The notes under the pieces: model-generated
What the model saw: the letters and a program-made list of their open reading frames with translations, nothing else
Told to the model about the DNA's origin: nothing
Database searches by the model: none
Translations under genes and position numbers: made by a program
Origin: Tomocerus qinae
Lineage: Eukaryota > Arthropoda > Collembola > Entomobryomorpha > Tomoceridae
Direction of reading: 5' to 3'
Length of the DNA: 64,000 bases
Assembly: GCA_020055645.1 (NCBI GenBank)
Contig: CM034548.1
Coordinates: forward strand, 496,001 to 560,000
Shown: in pieces, positions 43,489 to 54,900 of the stretch
Layout of the letters: each line of letters starts with the position of its first letter
Numbering within the stretch: position 1 is the stretch's first letter

Positions 43489-44169
43489 TCAGGATTTTTC
43501 CGTTGAAACATTTAAATTCTGGACAATCTTTGCGAATTGATCCATAGACAATACTGGCATAGCATCTTTAGGAGTATTTTCCTTTTCTACAAACGAATTT
43601 CTTTGAGGTTCATAAAATTCAGCCACAGATTTCCCAGAAACATCAGCAGGAGTTGATTTTTGCCAAGCATCGACTTTCTCCATAACAGACATGGGAGTTT
43701 CTCGACATAAAGTTTCTCCCCACCCAGAAATATCATTCTCCTCCTCTGACTCCTCATCTATGCGTAATTTCTCCTGTTGTAGACGCCTGGCTACATCCTC
43801 TTTCGCCTGAGAAATTTTTCGGAGTTTTGCCTCCAGTTTGAGAGCATCATCCTCCTGTTGCAATTTTGAAAGCTCTTCTGCAGCTTTCAAATCTGCTTCA
43901 AATCGCCGTCTACTCCTCTCCGTGGTTGTGGTGTGACAACTTCGGCCGCTCCTACTTTCCACTGCAGCAATCCTGACATTTTCATCCATTGGTGCTGGCG
44001 GCGGCGATGAAACTTCAAAGAGATTGACCATCTGACCAGGTAAGGATCCACTTTCCCGTGCCAGGGAATAGTGCCACTCTCCGTAGCGCTTCGGCATCCT
44101 TCCTTTATTTCTTCGGTCGCTGCATCTCCCGAGTCCCTCCGCTCCAGGCTCACCGACGGATTTCGACAT
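43489..44169 (-). CDS. gag: BEL/Pao gag N-terminal part, terminated by in-frame TGA
   Basis: The first ATG is at 44169 (MSKSVGEPGAEGLG). The middle is a charged coiled-coil-like stretch (FEADLKAAEELSKLQQEDDA, LKLEAKLRKISQAKEDVARR). The frame stops with TGA at 43489-43491, and the next codon is the ATG of the following segment in the same frame. This implies either a nonsense mutation or, less likely, a readthrough site. Confidence 0.85.
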   Translation of the reverse strand: MSKSVGEPGAEGLGRCSDRRNKGRMPKRYGEWHYSLARESGSLPGQMVNLFEVSSPPPAPMDENVRIAAVESRSGRSCHTTTTERSRRRFEADLKAAEELSKLQQEDDALKLEAKLRKISQAKEDVARRLQQEKLRIDEESEEENDISGWGETLCRETPMSVMEKVDAWQKSTPADVSGKSVAEFYEPQRNSFVEKENTPKDAMPVLSMDQFAKIVQNLNVSTEKS

Positions 44170-44220
44170 TTTGACAGTGTTTTCCACAGGACTTTTCTAA
44201 ACAATAGCTCGAAGGACCAA

Positions 44221-44470
44221 TGTTACTGACTGACAATCAGCAAACATACAAAAGACAAACCTGACTTCGGACTGAAATCTGACAATTTATTTCATAATAT
44301 CGGAGGAATACAAATGTACGTCCTACCGCGAGGAGTAAATCTAATCAACTGACTAATTTCTGACATTTTCCCTTACTTGTTTGCTAATCACAGATAAAAC
44401 ATATAAAATAACGCAACATCAATAATATAATATAAATCTCCTTGGAGCCAATGCCTGTCACTCAGCCACA
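44221..44470 (-). repeat. 5' LTR of the BEL/Pao element (250 bp)
   Basis: TGTTACTGACTGACAATCAG ... CAGCCACA, matching 38777-39032. Contains AT-rich AACATATAAAATAACG, a possible TATA-like promoter region on the minus strand. Confidence 0.95.
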
Positions 44471-44475
44471 ATTTC

Positions 44476-45680
44476 GAAAATTCGAATAGACTATACTATT
44501 TCCAAATGATAGTGAAGAAGTGGCAATTAAGAAGTGTAGAGAGACATTGAACTGTAAGCTCAAAATATTTATGTGTACCTTAACAGAGTGGACAGTTGAT
44601 ACGGATTTGTTTGAATGCGGAAGAATGATAAAATAAATTTAGAAGAATTTAAGCGTGAATTGGGTGGAATGAATACAAAAGGTGTGGTTCACCAGAACAA
44701 TATTCCACCAGAAGAAGAAACTTTTACATTGGGGAAGGATGAATACCACAAAGGATCGAGTTCCGTTCCGAAGATATCGTCAAGTAAGTAATACTAACAA
44801 TTATTTGTGTCGTCATGAAGCTTTGGGCATCTACAGATGTACGGAATCGGAGAAAACAGCGGAATTTGCTGATTTCGTGTTGTGGGATGCTTTGACACAG
44901 GAATCAAAGTCGGAGTAGGTTTTAAAACTTGCGAAGCAACGAATGTGTCATGGATGGAGATCAGACTGTAACTGGTTTCCTCAGTTTTGCTCAGTCTGCC
45001 AGAAAATGGTCTAACTGATGGAAACCTGGCAAAATTAAGGCTGTGTAAATGCTGCGAGCCGCCAAAACCTGACTGACGCGTCATAAACTGACGACAAACC
45101 ATCACTGGTTTCCTCAGTTTCTGTATGTCGGCAAGGTGAGGGATGTTGCATTACAAGAGGATAAACTATTGCCGAAGATTGAGTAGTCGACAAGAACCAC
45201 TTTTTCACCTTTTTTATGGTTATTGGTGCTATAAGGGTTCGTGTCTTCGCTTCCACTAATCATAAGGAAAGTCAAAGGCAATACAAATGGTGTGTAGGGA
45301 AGTTTCTCAAACCTTCACTTGATGTATAGATTTCCAAACCTTGCCCCGGGGAGGTAAACAAATGTAAACTTTACAGCAATGCAGCAAACCAAATGTAAAT
45401 CAAAAATATCGCACCTGCGAAGGACTGATAACCACAATTGAGTATCACTATTTTAAACATTTCCCTTATACTTGTGAAGTTTTCTGAGACTTTTACCATG
45501 GATTCTTTGGTTCATTCATGGTACTAGAAGGGAAGACTTTTAATTTGGAGACAAACGTGCATGCAGGGGGTTTCCGGAAGTCTTGTATGAGGAGTGGAAG
45601 AAAGTAAACAAACACCATTATCCTGACAAGATGGTTTCTTCAAGGATGGAAAAAGAGGCCATTCCTGGTTCCTTAGATAG
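44476..45680. other. No gene seen
   Basis: Flank of the BEL insertion. A partial duplication (AACTGGTTTCCTCAGTTTTG at 44959; CACTGGTTTCCTCAGTTTCT at 45103) is visible. Short ORFs have no recognisable content. Confidence 0.35.
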
Positions 45681-45688
45681 GTCGAGCG

Positions 45689-46012
45689 CAGGGCCGCAGC
45701 CAGAAAAAAATTTCGGGAGGGGCACCGAGAAAAAACTAGCTACTATGCCAGTATAAAAGAATTGGACAAAATGAATTTTATGCTCCGCCTATATCACCAC
45801 ATAGCTCGCGTTCTTATAGTGATAAAACAAACAATGATAGTGGTACATGTAGATGTAGTAAAGGTGGAGCATGAAATTCATTTTGTCTAATTTTATTATA
45901 CCCGCACAATAACTTTAGCGCGAAAATTTTAGCGATTTTTTGCGATTTTAGACAAAAATTTCTTTATTTTTCTCAATTTCGGGGGGGGGGGCACCCCCTC
46001 TGTGCGGCTCTG
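45689..46012. mobile_element. hAT-like MITE, family A, longest copy, target duplication GTCGAGCG
   Basis: Starts CAGGGCCGCAGCCAG and ends CTGTGCGGCTCTG. GTCGAGCG is duplicated exactly at 45681-45688 and 46013-46020. An inner inverted pair (ATTGGACAAAATGAATTTTA / AATTCATTTTGTCTAATTTT) and CGCGAAAATTTTAGCG lie inside. Non-coding. Confidence 0.92.
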
Positions 46013-46073
46013 GTCGAGCGACATAATAAAGTACTAAAGAAATTCAATGGTGGTACAAATGAGGTAAATTAAA

Positions 46074-46540
46074 TTATGCCAAATTGAATAAAATACAACC
46101 GCGCAGGCTTATTGCAAAGTATTTGCATTTAGGTATTTCAAAAAATTTTTTCATCAGTATTAAATAGTTCGCAGATGGGAATGCCTTACGGACGTCAAAA
46201 ACTGTCACACCCACAACATTTTTATCATCTAAACTATTAAATCTTACATTGTTTAAATTAATGAGTGATGAGGGCATGAGTACTACAGAAAGTTTAATAC
46301 GTTGATAAGGACGTATTGGCATTAAAAGCTTTAAAATGAATTTCGAATACCCGGGTTAATATGAGACACAATGACAGATTAGTGAACTTTTCCAAGTTAG
46401 GGATTTAATAATGATAAGGCAATAAGATCCTGGGTCCTGAGTTTTGTCTCCCGGTTTTAGTAGTGGTATAGGAGCAGTTTTTTTTCCATTAAGAGGGAAA
46501 AATACCTGTATATAGGAGGGATGTTAAGTATTTTTGTTCT
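46074..46540 (-). pseudogene. LINE reverse-transcriptase relic
   Basis: Minus-strand frames read TAPIPLLKPGDKTQDPGSYC (the 'IPLxKxGD ... NYRP' entry motif of LINE RT), then, after a stop, RINLNN-type sequence and VTVFDVRKAFPSANYLILMK, RT motif A (F-D-V-x-K-A-F). Stops between the blocks and loss of the YxDD region make it a dead fragment. Confidence 0.65.
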
Positions 46541-47190
46541 ATAAGGTACTAGTGATTCAGCTCAGGACCGAAGGCAAGCCAATTTCGTTACCTTTTACTC
46601 CCTTAGACACAGCCAGATCGCAACCAAGTTTTAAGATCGAAATGCAGATTATGTAGTACACTTAATTATATTTATCCTAACACAGTCATCATTTCGTTGA
46701 TTTAACAGATATTCATTCATAAGTGTAGCAAACATCTTTACAGATACATATTTCAGTTTCAGGCATAATAAATTGGGCTTTTTGAAAATGTGGCTGTACG
46801 AGGTGCAATAATTGGGAGACTGTTGGCTTGCCTATAGTCCGTCTTGTTGGTACATTATTGTCAGTCTGATTGAAATATTTGTTAATCGATAGTACACTAC
46901 TTCCTTACACTACAATCTTATACAGATTAACCATAGTTAAATAGATCACTCTTTCCTGAACAGTTAAAAGATTACCTTTTTCAAGAAGTTGGAATGGCTA
47001 ATTTTAGCATGATCTGATTTACACAATTAATTTTTTTAATTCGCTGAAGTCCACACGCCTCCTTAAATAAAGGATCACGTTTAACTTAACTTATATCAAT
47101 TTAAATTTAAATCATTTAACACTAGAAGGGATACATACAAATACCAAGAATACGATAATCATTACGACATAAAGAACTTATCTTTAACTT
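46541..47190. other. No gene seen
   Basis: AT-rich, possibly further degraded LINE sequence continuing from the RT relic, but no motif could be recognised. Confidence 0.3.
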
Positions 47191-47288
47191 AATTAATGTT
47201 TTCAATAATGTACCCCAAAGCATACCTTCATGTACTAAATTTAGCACATGAAGATATGCGTTGGGGTACATTATTGAAAACATTAATT
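47191..47288. mobile_element. ~97-bp near-perfect palindrome, copy 2
   Basis: Nearly identical to 10586-10682: AATTAATGTTTTCAATAATG at the left is inverted at the right. The loop TGTACTAAATTTAGCACA is itself partly palindromic. The few differences keep most pairing. Confidence 0.85.
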
Positions 47289-48304
47289 GGGATGCGGATC
47301 GTACCATAAATATTTAAATTAGGCTTTAATGCAAAATGTCAGCATTTCTTCTCAACGTTTCGCATAGAAAGGCAGGCTCCACCTCTTGGGCGTCACTTTG
47401 CATCAGAATTTATGCGAAGCGATAGGAAATGAATGGTGAAGGATGTTATAGCTGTGTATATGTTATGATACTATGGTTAAGCACGCACAGCATGTTCGGC
47501 TAGGTATCATATTGAGCCATATCCTAATGTAATACTCTTGTGAAGGTAACTGTTCACAGCACCATACCAGAGAAGAGAGGAATGTGACTCATCCTATCTA
47601 CCCGACAGCCAACTACCGGACACCCGATACCCACCCACCCGACGCCCGACAGCGGCCAAATACTTCCCGCCTGACACCCGACAGCTATCTACCCGACACC
47701 CGATGCCTTCACACCAGACGCCCGACAGCGGCCAAATTCTTCCCACTCGACAGCTAACTACCCAACACCCGATGCCAAACCAGCCGACACCCAACGCCTT
47801 CCCACCCGAAAACTGTTGCCCTTCTACCCGACATTTACATTTTTTAAACTTAAAAATTTTACAACGTAAATTATTTTCTTAATGAGATTAGCTATGAAAC
47901 TATGTATGCCTAAGTGTTTCCTATATTTCTTGGAGGATCTATTTGACCATTTAGGACTATTTGGCCATTTGGGCTTATTTGACCAAAAGAACGTAGTTGG
48001 TTGTCATGGTCCCATAACAGATACATCTGTAGAGAGAGGCAAACATTTATCATCCAAACGCCGGAGAGAGAAAATGTTTCTAAACAGATATCCATTTACT
48101 TTAACCTTTAACCTACGGCTCTCAAATAACAGCCGAAAAAATATGTTTTTAATCTTCGCTGTTACTGTTGATTATCATAATGCCGCTTTTATTGAAAACT
48201 TGTTGAAATATTTGTAATGGTTGTAAAACACAGACCAAAATAAATCTGTATGCTTGTCAATCATGAATTTCTGCTCTTAAATAATGTAGTGGTTATAGGA
48301 AATG

Positions 48305-49375
48305 TAATGTACTATCTATAAGGGGAATACTATTGTACTATAATAATATAAGGTGCGACATGCGCACGGGGGAGACTGGCTCATTGTATCTGTTGAGCGG
48401 GTAGCGAAACAGAAAGCAGAAAAGATATTGTAAAGTCAGTATTTGAGATCAGCAGAGGATTGGCGAGCTACTAGATCAGTCGTTAGGGTCTCGGTCTGCG
48501 AAGCGAGTCTGCACCAACATGGCAGAAATAAAGAGAGACAATTAAGAAGGTTGTCCGTCTATTCATTCCGTGGCATCTTCACCTGACTCATGCTTCTCCC
48601 GACAATCCCTCTCTACCTCTGGCTAACATCTTTACCACAATAACAAGTATTAATAGAATATTAATTGTCAAATTATTGGTTAACATATTCAACCTACAAA
48701 TTTTCCATTTTTATTCTGCTTGCTTTTAAAAGGTAATTTTATAGTCGCAATAAAAGTTTCTACTTAAAACTGATCCTGTTAGTGGAAATTAAAAATGGTA
48801 ATAAAAACATTTGAGTGTTTCTAAATTAGACATTTTTCAATAGTAAGAACAATAATGCGAATTGTTCTGTTTCTTAAAACTGCTTCTAGCTGTCGAAAAA
48901 CGAGGGTACAAAAGATGAAATTGAAAATTCAAATGTGCTATTGTTTAACAAAGGGATACTATTTCATTTGGTAGACAATATTAATCCATTATTGTACACA
49001 GACGTGACGGAAACCCTAATGTAGAAATTAGATAAGGAAAATGACATATATAACACATCTGCATACATTGAAATATAGAGCGTGTTGCTTAAAGCATGGA
49101 GGCTTAAAGGTGAACTTAATGTTTCCAAGGGCCCTCAGGGGTAAGGTGACGACGTAGACCGAACCCAAACAACTGATCGAGTAGCTCACCAATGCTCTAC
49201 TCTGCTACTGATCGAGTAGAACGCCAATTCTCTACTGATTCAAACTACTGACTCAACAATCACTTTTCTGCTTTCGTCTCGCTCTGCTCGACAAAAACAA
49301 TCAGCCAGTGTCTCCCGTGCGCATGTCGCACCTTATATTACTAGTAAAATAGTATCCTCATTATAGATAGTACAC
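48305..49375. repeat. Inner inverted repeat, ~200-bp arms (AAGGTGCGACATGCGCACGG)
   Basis: TATAAGGTGCGACATGCGCA at 48350 is inverted near 49320. Pairing continues through AGCAGAAAAG and GAGCTACT(A/C)GATCAGT motifs. The left arm ends near ATTCATTCCGTGGCATCTTC, a sequence style seen at LTR ends. The arms may be two LTR remnants in opposite orientation. Confidence 0.65.
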
Positions 49376-49389
49376 TAATTCTACAATAT

Positions 49390-49745
49390 ACTGCTTAAAT
49401 TTTCCGAGAGTTATTGATGGTGTATTTTGTTTTTAGTGGAACATAATCTACAATAAGTCCTAACTGATTTGCAATGTCATGTTCAATCGTGGTCACAGTG
49501 GATCCACTGTCTAAGAATGCGTACGTATCAATTTCTTTGGAACGTCCTTGGAGCTTGACAGGTAAGATCTCCAGTAACACATTGTTTAAAAATAATAATG
49601 ATCTTCAATATTTTCTTCCATATTAACTGCTTGTACATTTTTAACATTTTTCTTGAACTTTTTATTTTCGTGGAGGAAGTGGTGGTGTTCGAATTGACAT
49701 CCTCCGATAACACTTTTCTGTTCAACATCACACTCATTGATAAAG
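49390..49745 (-). pseudogene. BEL/Pao gag-protease relic
   Basis: The minus strand reads a Cys/His tail (GGCQFEHHHFLHENK) and then VLLEILPVKLQGRSKEID, TYAFLDSGSTVTTIEHDIAN and QLGLIVDYV. This contains the aspartic-protease DSGST box that the BEL copy at 42316-43488 has as DNAST. A frame change separates the two parts. It is a different BEL family from the 38777-44470 element and is trapped inside the Foldback-like element. Confidence 0.8.
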
Positions 49746-50769
49746 TCGCTACTGCTTAGGCATTTATTTGACGTAATTTTGACGTAGGTCAGGTTGTATC
49801 AGTTGTTCAGGCTAGTATCTTACACAAGACAACTGAGCCAAAACAAGAAATAAATGTAAAATATGAGTTTTACTCAAAATTAAAGAAAAATGTCTCCCCA
49901 ATGAGTAGAGGACTTGTCTACTCCACAAGTCAAAAGTTGACAAAAGAGTCCTGACTCCAAGTTCAAAATCTGGACGATTTCCTATGCCACTATCTAATGT
50001 CATGCATTGTGTCATGCATTGTGTCATGCATTGCCAGAGTTCAACTAGCCGGTGGGTAAGAGGGGGCAAAAGTGGTTACGTGGCTAGTGGGCGAGCAAAA
50101 TGTCAGGTGGCTAGTGGGCAAAAGGGACAAAAGTAAAATTAAATTTTTAAAATTAACAGAAAACATTTTCAACCATAGCTCTTTCAAATAAACTAACTGA
50201 TTGTCATTGCAAATCGGAGTAAACTATATCGCAATGAGCTTGCTTTTAAGTACATATAAACAAAGAGGCATCGATACGACAACTGACATCTATATTAGCT
50301 AAAGAATAAATAATTTAAACTTTTGTCCATTTTACTCCTTTTGCGCGGGTAATCAAATAGCCCCAATTGTCAAATAGTCTAAACTTTATAATCTAAGGTT
50401 TCTGACAATTCAATTTTCCAACACAAGTTTAGATTTAGACCTCCAAGAAATATGGGAAACACTTAGGCAAACATAGTTTCATAGCTACTCTGCTAATTTA
50501 CATTATAAAATTTTTAAGTTTAAAAAAATGTAAATGTCGTATAGAAGGGCGTCAGTTGTTGGGTGGGGAGGTGTCGGGTGTTGGGTAGTTAGCTGTCGGG
50601 AGAAAGGATTTGGCCGCTGTCGGGCGTCTAGAGTGAAGGCATCGGGTGTCGGGTAGATAGCTGTCGGGTGTCAGGCGGGAAGCATTTGGCCGCTGTCGGG
50701 CGTCGGGTGGGAGGGTATCGGGTGTCCGGTAGTTGGCTGTCGGGTAGATAGGATGAGCCGAGGAATGTT

Positions 50770-51932
50770 ATAATGAGCACACACACTAGGAACTAGGAAT
50801 ACAGATAGATAAGTAGTATTAAGTATTACATTTCATTACCACTACTATATAGATACCTTATTCTGTTTCTGGTCTCATCTCTTGAACAAAAGTGAAAAAT
50901 GCACCAAATAATTATTATCAAACATTAGATCTGAAACTGTAGCTGCAATATTTACCAATAGTTGTCTGTCTGTGCTCAAATCCCTGTGCACTGTACTGTG
51001 CAGACAGTCATTAACTCTCAACTAAGTTCATCTGTTTTATGTGTTGACTGGGTTAGTCAAACGTAAATACGAGGTACGTTGATATACTTTGTATGTACCT
51101 GTCAAGGATTGAATTTAAAACTGTTGAGAAATGGACACGGAACACACTACCAGCAATTATTAGTTAGGAATCGATTTATTTTATTTGGTTGATTGGAATT
51201 TTGGTATATATAAAAAGCTACGTAATACCCTTTAACCTGACTAACTAACAAATTGAACAGAAATTCGGTCCTAACACTGAAGACTGACCCTCTCTGACCT
51301 AAAACTCACCCATCTCATTGCGGCACGACATCCTAAGGCAGCACATAATTCCAACATTCTTTCCACAAACCTTCAACCTTTTTGTATTCAATAATAATTA
51401 AAACTGATTAATATTCAGTTGATTTAAAAGCCGAATGAGAGTCAAATATTATGTCGAATGCCCTTCTAGCATGTCAGGAGTGTGGACAGGTCCACTACCA
51501 ATAGTCCCGTAGAGTTAGAGTGCAAGATGTCTTATTATTTGAGTTGATTGTTGGCTGACAGCTGACGGTATACATAAATTTATAAATAATTGATAATGTC
51601 ATCCAACAGTGTTGTTGAGTGATAAGTGATGGTTAGTCAACCAGGGACATCAACAGTGCAGTGCTCAGTCGTCGTCGGGAACACCAATAATAAATCTTCT
51701 TACAACAACATTACAATAACTCCTGCATCCAAATCACATGCTATAAACAGTTAACCACATTACACACCATTCAAACTTTTAAAACCCACAGACAACAGAC
51801 TGACAGCAATCACCAGAACTATTCTCTAACTAGTCGACGTCAACAAAGAGGAATAAATACACAATTATTTGACGTTTCTCTGTCTGTCTGCTGTGTAAAG
51901 ATAGCTATAATAATAATATATTTTGTGATAAC
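50770..51932. promoter_or_regulatory. Upstream region of the Rab-GAP gene
   Basis: About 1.1 kb without recognised repeats or ORFs, ending at the ATG of the TBC gene. It should hold the promoter and 5' UTR. No TATA box or initiator could be assigned with confidence, and an untranslated first exon is possible. Confidence 0.3.
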
Positions 51933-54900
51933 ATGGGTGAGACTGAAGATGAATGGATTGACAAGTCTGCTGAAGAGAGACTAGGGATTATTGCCAAGTA
52001 TGACAAAGGTCGAGAAGAAGGTGCACAAATTGATCCATGGGAGGACCCGGCGTTTGAAATATATCACGTTACTGACCACTATGGATTTATTCAGTAAATA
52101 ATTTATTTGTTTGTAAATTGCTGATTTATGTTTGATTCCATTTGTCAAGTGTATATTTATCAATTTACTTTACTATGAATATAAAAAAAAAATTTCAAAA
52201 ATGATTTTCCTTTCTATAGCGATAAAAGATTCCCTCTAAAATTTGAAGCAGAAGAGCGAAAGCGATTAAAATTAGAAGTTGAACGAAGCGACAAATGGAT
52301 AAAAATGCACATCCAATGGGACAAATTCAAAAATAGTGAAAAATTTAAACGCCGTACTTACAAGGGTATTCCCAATAAAGTAAGGGGTTTATTTTGGAGT
52401 CACCTGCTAGACCTTGACACACTAAAAGTGCAACAAAAAGGGAAGTACGATGTAAGGACTTTTGTTTACTTGTTGACATTAATACAACAATAATTATTTA
52501 TCATTATTTTTTATTTTATTGTACTGTTAAAAGTTATTACTATATTATTGTTACGTAGCCGCTGAGTATCATCGATGGTTACGGTTTTTCCTAGCGAAGG
52601 TAAAAATTTGTACATACTCACAAATATCAGTATTTTCAACTCTAAACAGCCAATTTGGCAAGCACAACCAACGACCCTAGAATCCAGGAACCAGCTGACC
52701 GAAACATAAATATTATAGGTGCTTTTAAATGACCACATCTTCATCCTCCTCTTCAACCTGTGTCTTACTCCAACCACGAATGCAATATATTGGGGTAACG
52801 GGGGCAAAGAATTTAATAGATTAGACAATAGGCACATTAGAAGTACTTGTGGCAACGGGGGAATAAATTAAGGTAATAGGTTAAGTAGCCAAACTTGGGG
52901 CAACGGGGACAAAGAGATCCCGCTGCCTAAATCCAGCTCTTGATTTAGTGGGAAATTCAAAAAATCTCTATTCTTTAGCCATTTTAGCCACTAATCATTT
53001 CATTTTAGCTCACTGCCGGGCTAAATTGGAACACTTTTCTTAGGCTTGACCACGGAACGTTGAGGTCCAGGATGTTGGCCTCGCCCGCTGTAGAAAGTAA
53101 GCGAAGCTCAATACTAAACATGCCGAATGGTGGTGTGCTATAACCTGCACTCGGTATATTTAGTATTGTGTTTCGCTTAAGGTGGGGTTCATTGCTTCAT
53201 AGCGGAATCTATAGTCTGCGACAAAACTTAAAAAAATAGGGTGTGCGCGCAAATTGTGGATGAGAAGGAATTGCTGCGAGTTGTTGAGTTGTTTTGATAG
53301 TTGCGGAGCTTTTGTTTGTAAAGAAATTGTTTGTGAACGTCTCCTTGTTCTTCCCACAAAATTTTTCGCAGTAATTATCAAAAATTTTACATGGAAAATC
53401 GCATTTTCCAAATTGCGAAACTTTAGGACATTGTGCAGAGGTGAAATAAATTTCAAAAAAAAGACGATCAAAATATCTATCGAACCTGAAGCCGCTTTTT
53501 TCAGTTTTCATCATTTAAACAGTAAATAAAAATGTAAATACATTTCTGCAATGCATTTCTCCTACTCAAATTAAGTTCAAATTTTCAGCTTTCGAAAAAT
53601 GTTTTTGAAATTTTGGCCTTCAGGTTCGATAGAGAAATATGCGTAGATTTCAAAAGTGTCAATTTTATTACTATACTCTTTGCCGTTCTCTCTGAATCTG
53701 GAATTTGCGAATAATAAACCCACCCTTAATTTCTACAGCAGGCGAGACCAACACCCTGGACCTCAAAGTTCCGTGGGTCTGGGTTTGACTATGATTTGTT
53801 TGTTGTTTACAATGTAATGTATTTATTTATGTTTCGGCTGGCTGGAGGATTAGCATTCGGAGGTCGAGATTGCAAAATTGACTGCTTGGAGTTAAAAGTG
53901 ACATTTATGTGTTTGTCTATTATTATTTTACCTTTGCTAATTATAAATTCGGATCTTCACAAGGAAAAACCATAACCATCGGTAACATAACACTGAGCTA
54001 CAGTGGTTATTATTATGATGTTATTATTATTACTATTTTAGGAAATGTCAAGTTTGGCTCGGCAACACTCACCTGATGTACGACAAATTGATTTGGACGT
54101 CAATAGAACATATCGGGATCATATAATGTTTCGTGAAAGATACGGAGTGAAGCAGCAGTCACTTTTTAACATCCTCTGTGCCTATTCTATTTACAATTCA
54201 GAAGTTGGGTACTGTCAAGGGATGTCTCAAGTCGCCGCTCTCCTCTTAGTCTATTTGGACGAAGAAGACTCTTTTTGGGCTCTCGCGCAACTGATGACTC
54301 ATTTTAAATACGGAATGCATGGTTGGTTTTTATTCCTTCAAAAAGGGGCGGAGTCCATCATAATAAAAGATATTTTTTGGTCTGGGCAGGTTTTTTCATT
54401 GCGGGTTTCCCGAAACTCGTTCGTTTCCAAGCTCACCATGACAAGATATTAGCAACAATGCTGCCAAGACTACGAAAACACTTTGACTTGCACGGAATTG
54501 ACTCTGGACTGTACACTCTAAAGTGGTTCTTCCAGTGTTTCCTTGATCGCGTTCCTTTCGAATTAGCTCTTCGTCTGTGGGACATCTACTTACTGGAGGG
54601 CGAGAAAGTTCTCATCTGTGGGGCCTACACCATCCTCAAAGTCCATCAGAAACAACTCCTCGCTCGAAAAAACATGGATGACATCCTTAACTACATCCAA
54701 TCCACCATCCCCAACAATTTCGGCATGGACAATGACACAGCCATCAACAATTTCAGCAAAGCACTCGACGAACTGCACAGAAAGAAACTGGACACGGCAG
54801 GAGAGCCTGGAGACGAAGAGTTGCCAAAAAAACCTTTCGGTATTATTGAAAGTCCAGTCAAAACGACGGTGATAGCGAAAGACGAAGCGCAGGATAGAAT

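Larger units (their letters stand above)
38777..44470 (-). mobile_element. BEL/Pao LTR retrotransposon, structurally complete, coding broken
   Basis: The element is 5,694 bp, transcribed right to left. LTRs are at 44221-44470 (5') and 38777-39032 (3'); both have TG...CA ends, read on the plus strand as TGTTACTGACTG...CAGCCACA. The 5-bp target ATTTC is duplicated at 38772-38776 and 44471-44475. Adjoining the 5' LTR the minus strand reads TTGGTCCTTCGAGC, a likely primer-binding site. A purine-rich ACGGGGAAGAGTAA precedes the 3' LTR. Apart from one 6-bp indel I saw no LTR difference, so insertion is recent. Gag is interrupted by one TGA, and the protease-to-RT segment is partly missing with a frame change. 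Confidence 0.95.
47586..50759. mobile_element. Foldback/Mutator-like element with minisatellite arms and 9-bp target duplication
   Basis: GACTCATCCTATCTACCC at the left and GGGTAGATAGGATGAGCC at the right begin inverted arms of at least 350 bp. The outer ~230 bp of each arm is a minisatellite of CCCGACAGC / ACACCCGATGCC units. Inner arm sequence (GCTATGAAACTATG, TTCTTGGAGG) also matches. GAGGAATGT flanks both ends (47577-47585, 50760-50768). Long, repeat-built arms with 9-bp duplication are characteristic of Drosophila Foldback elements, and 9 bp also of Mutator-like elements. No transposase was found. The core contains a second inverted pair (48336-48530 / 49145-49345) and a BEL protease relic, so it is composite. 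Confidence 0.85.
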
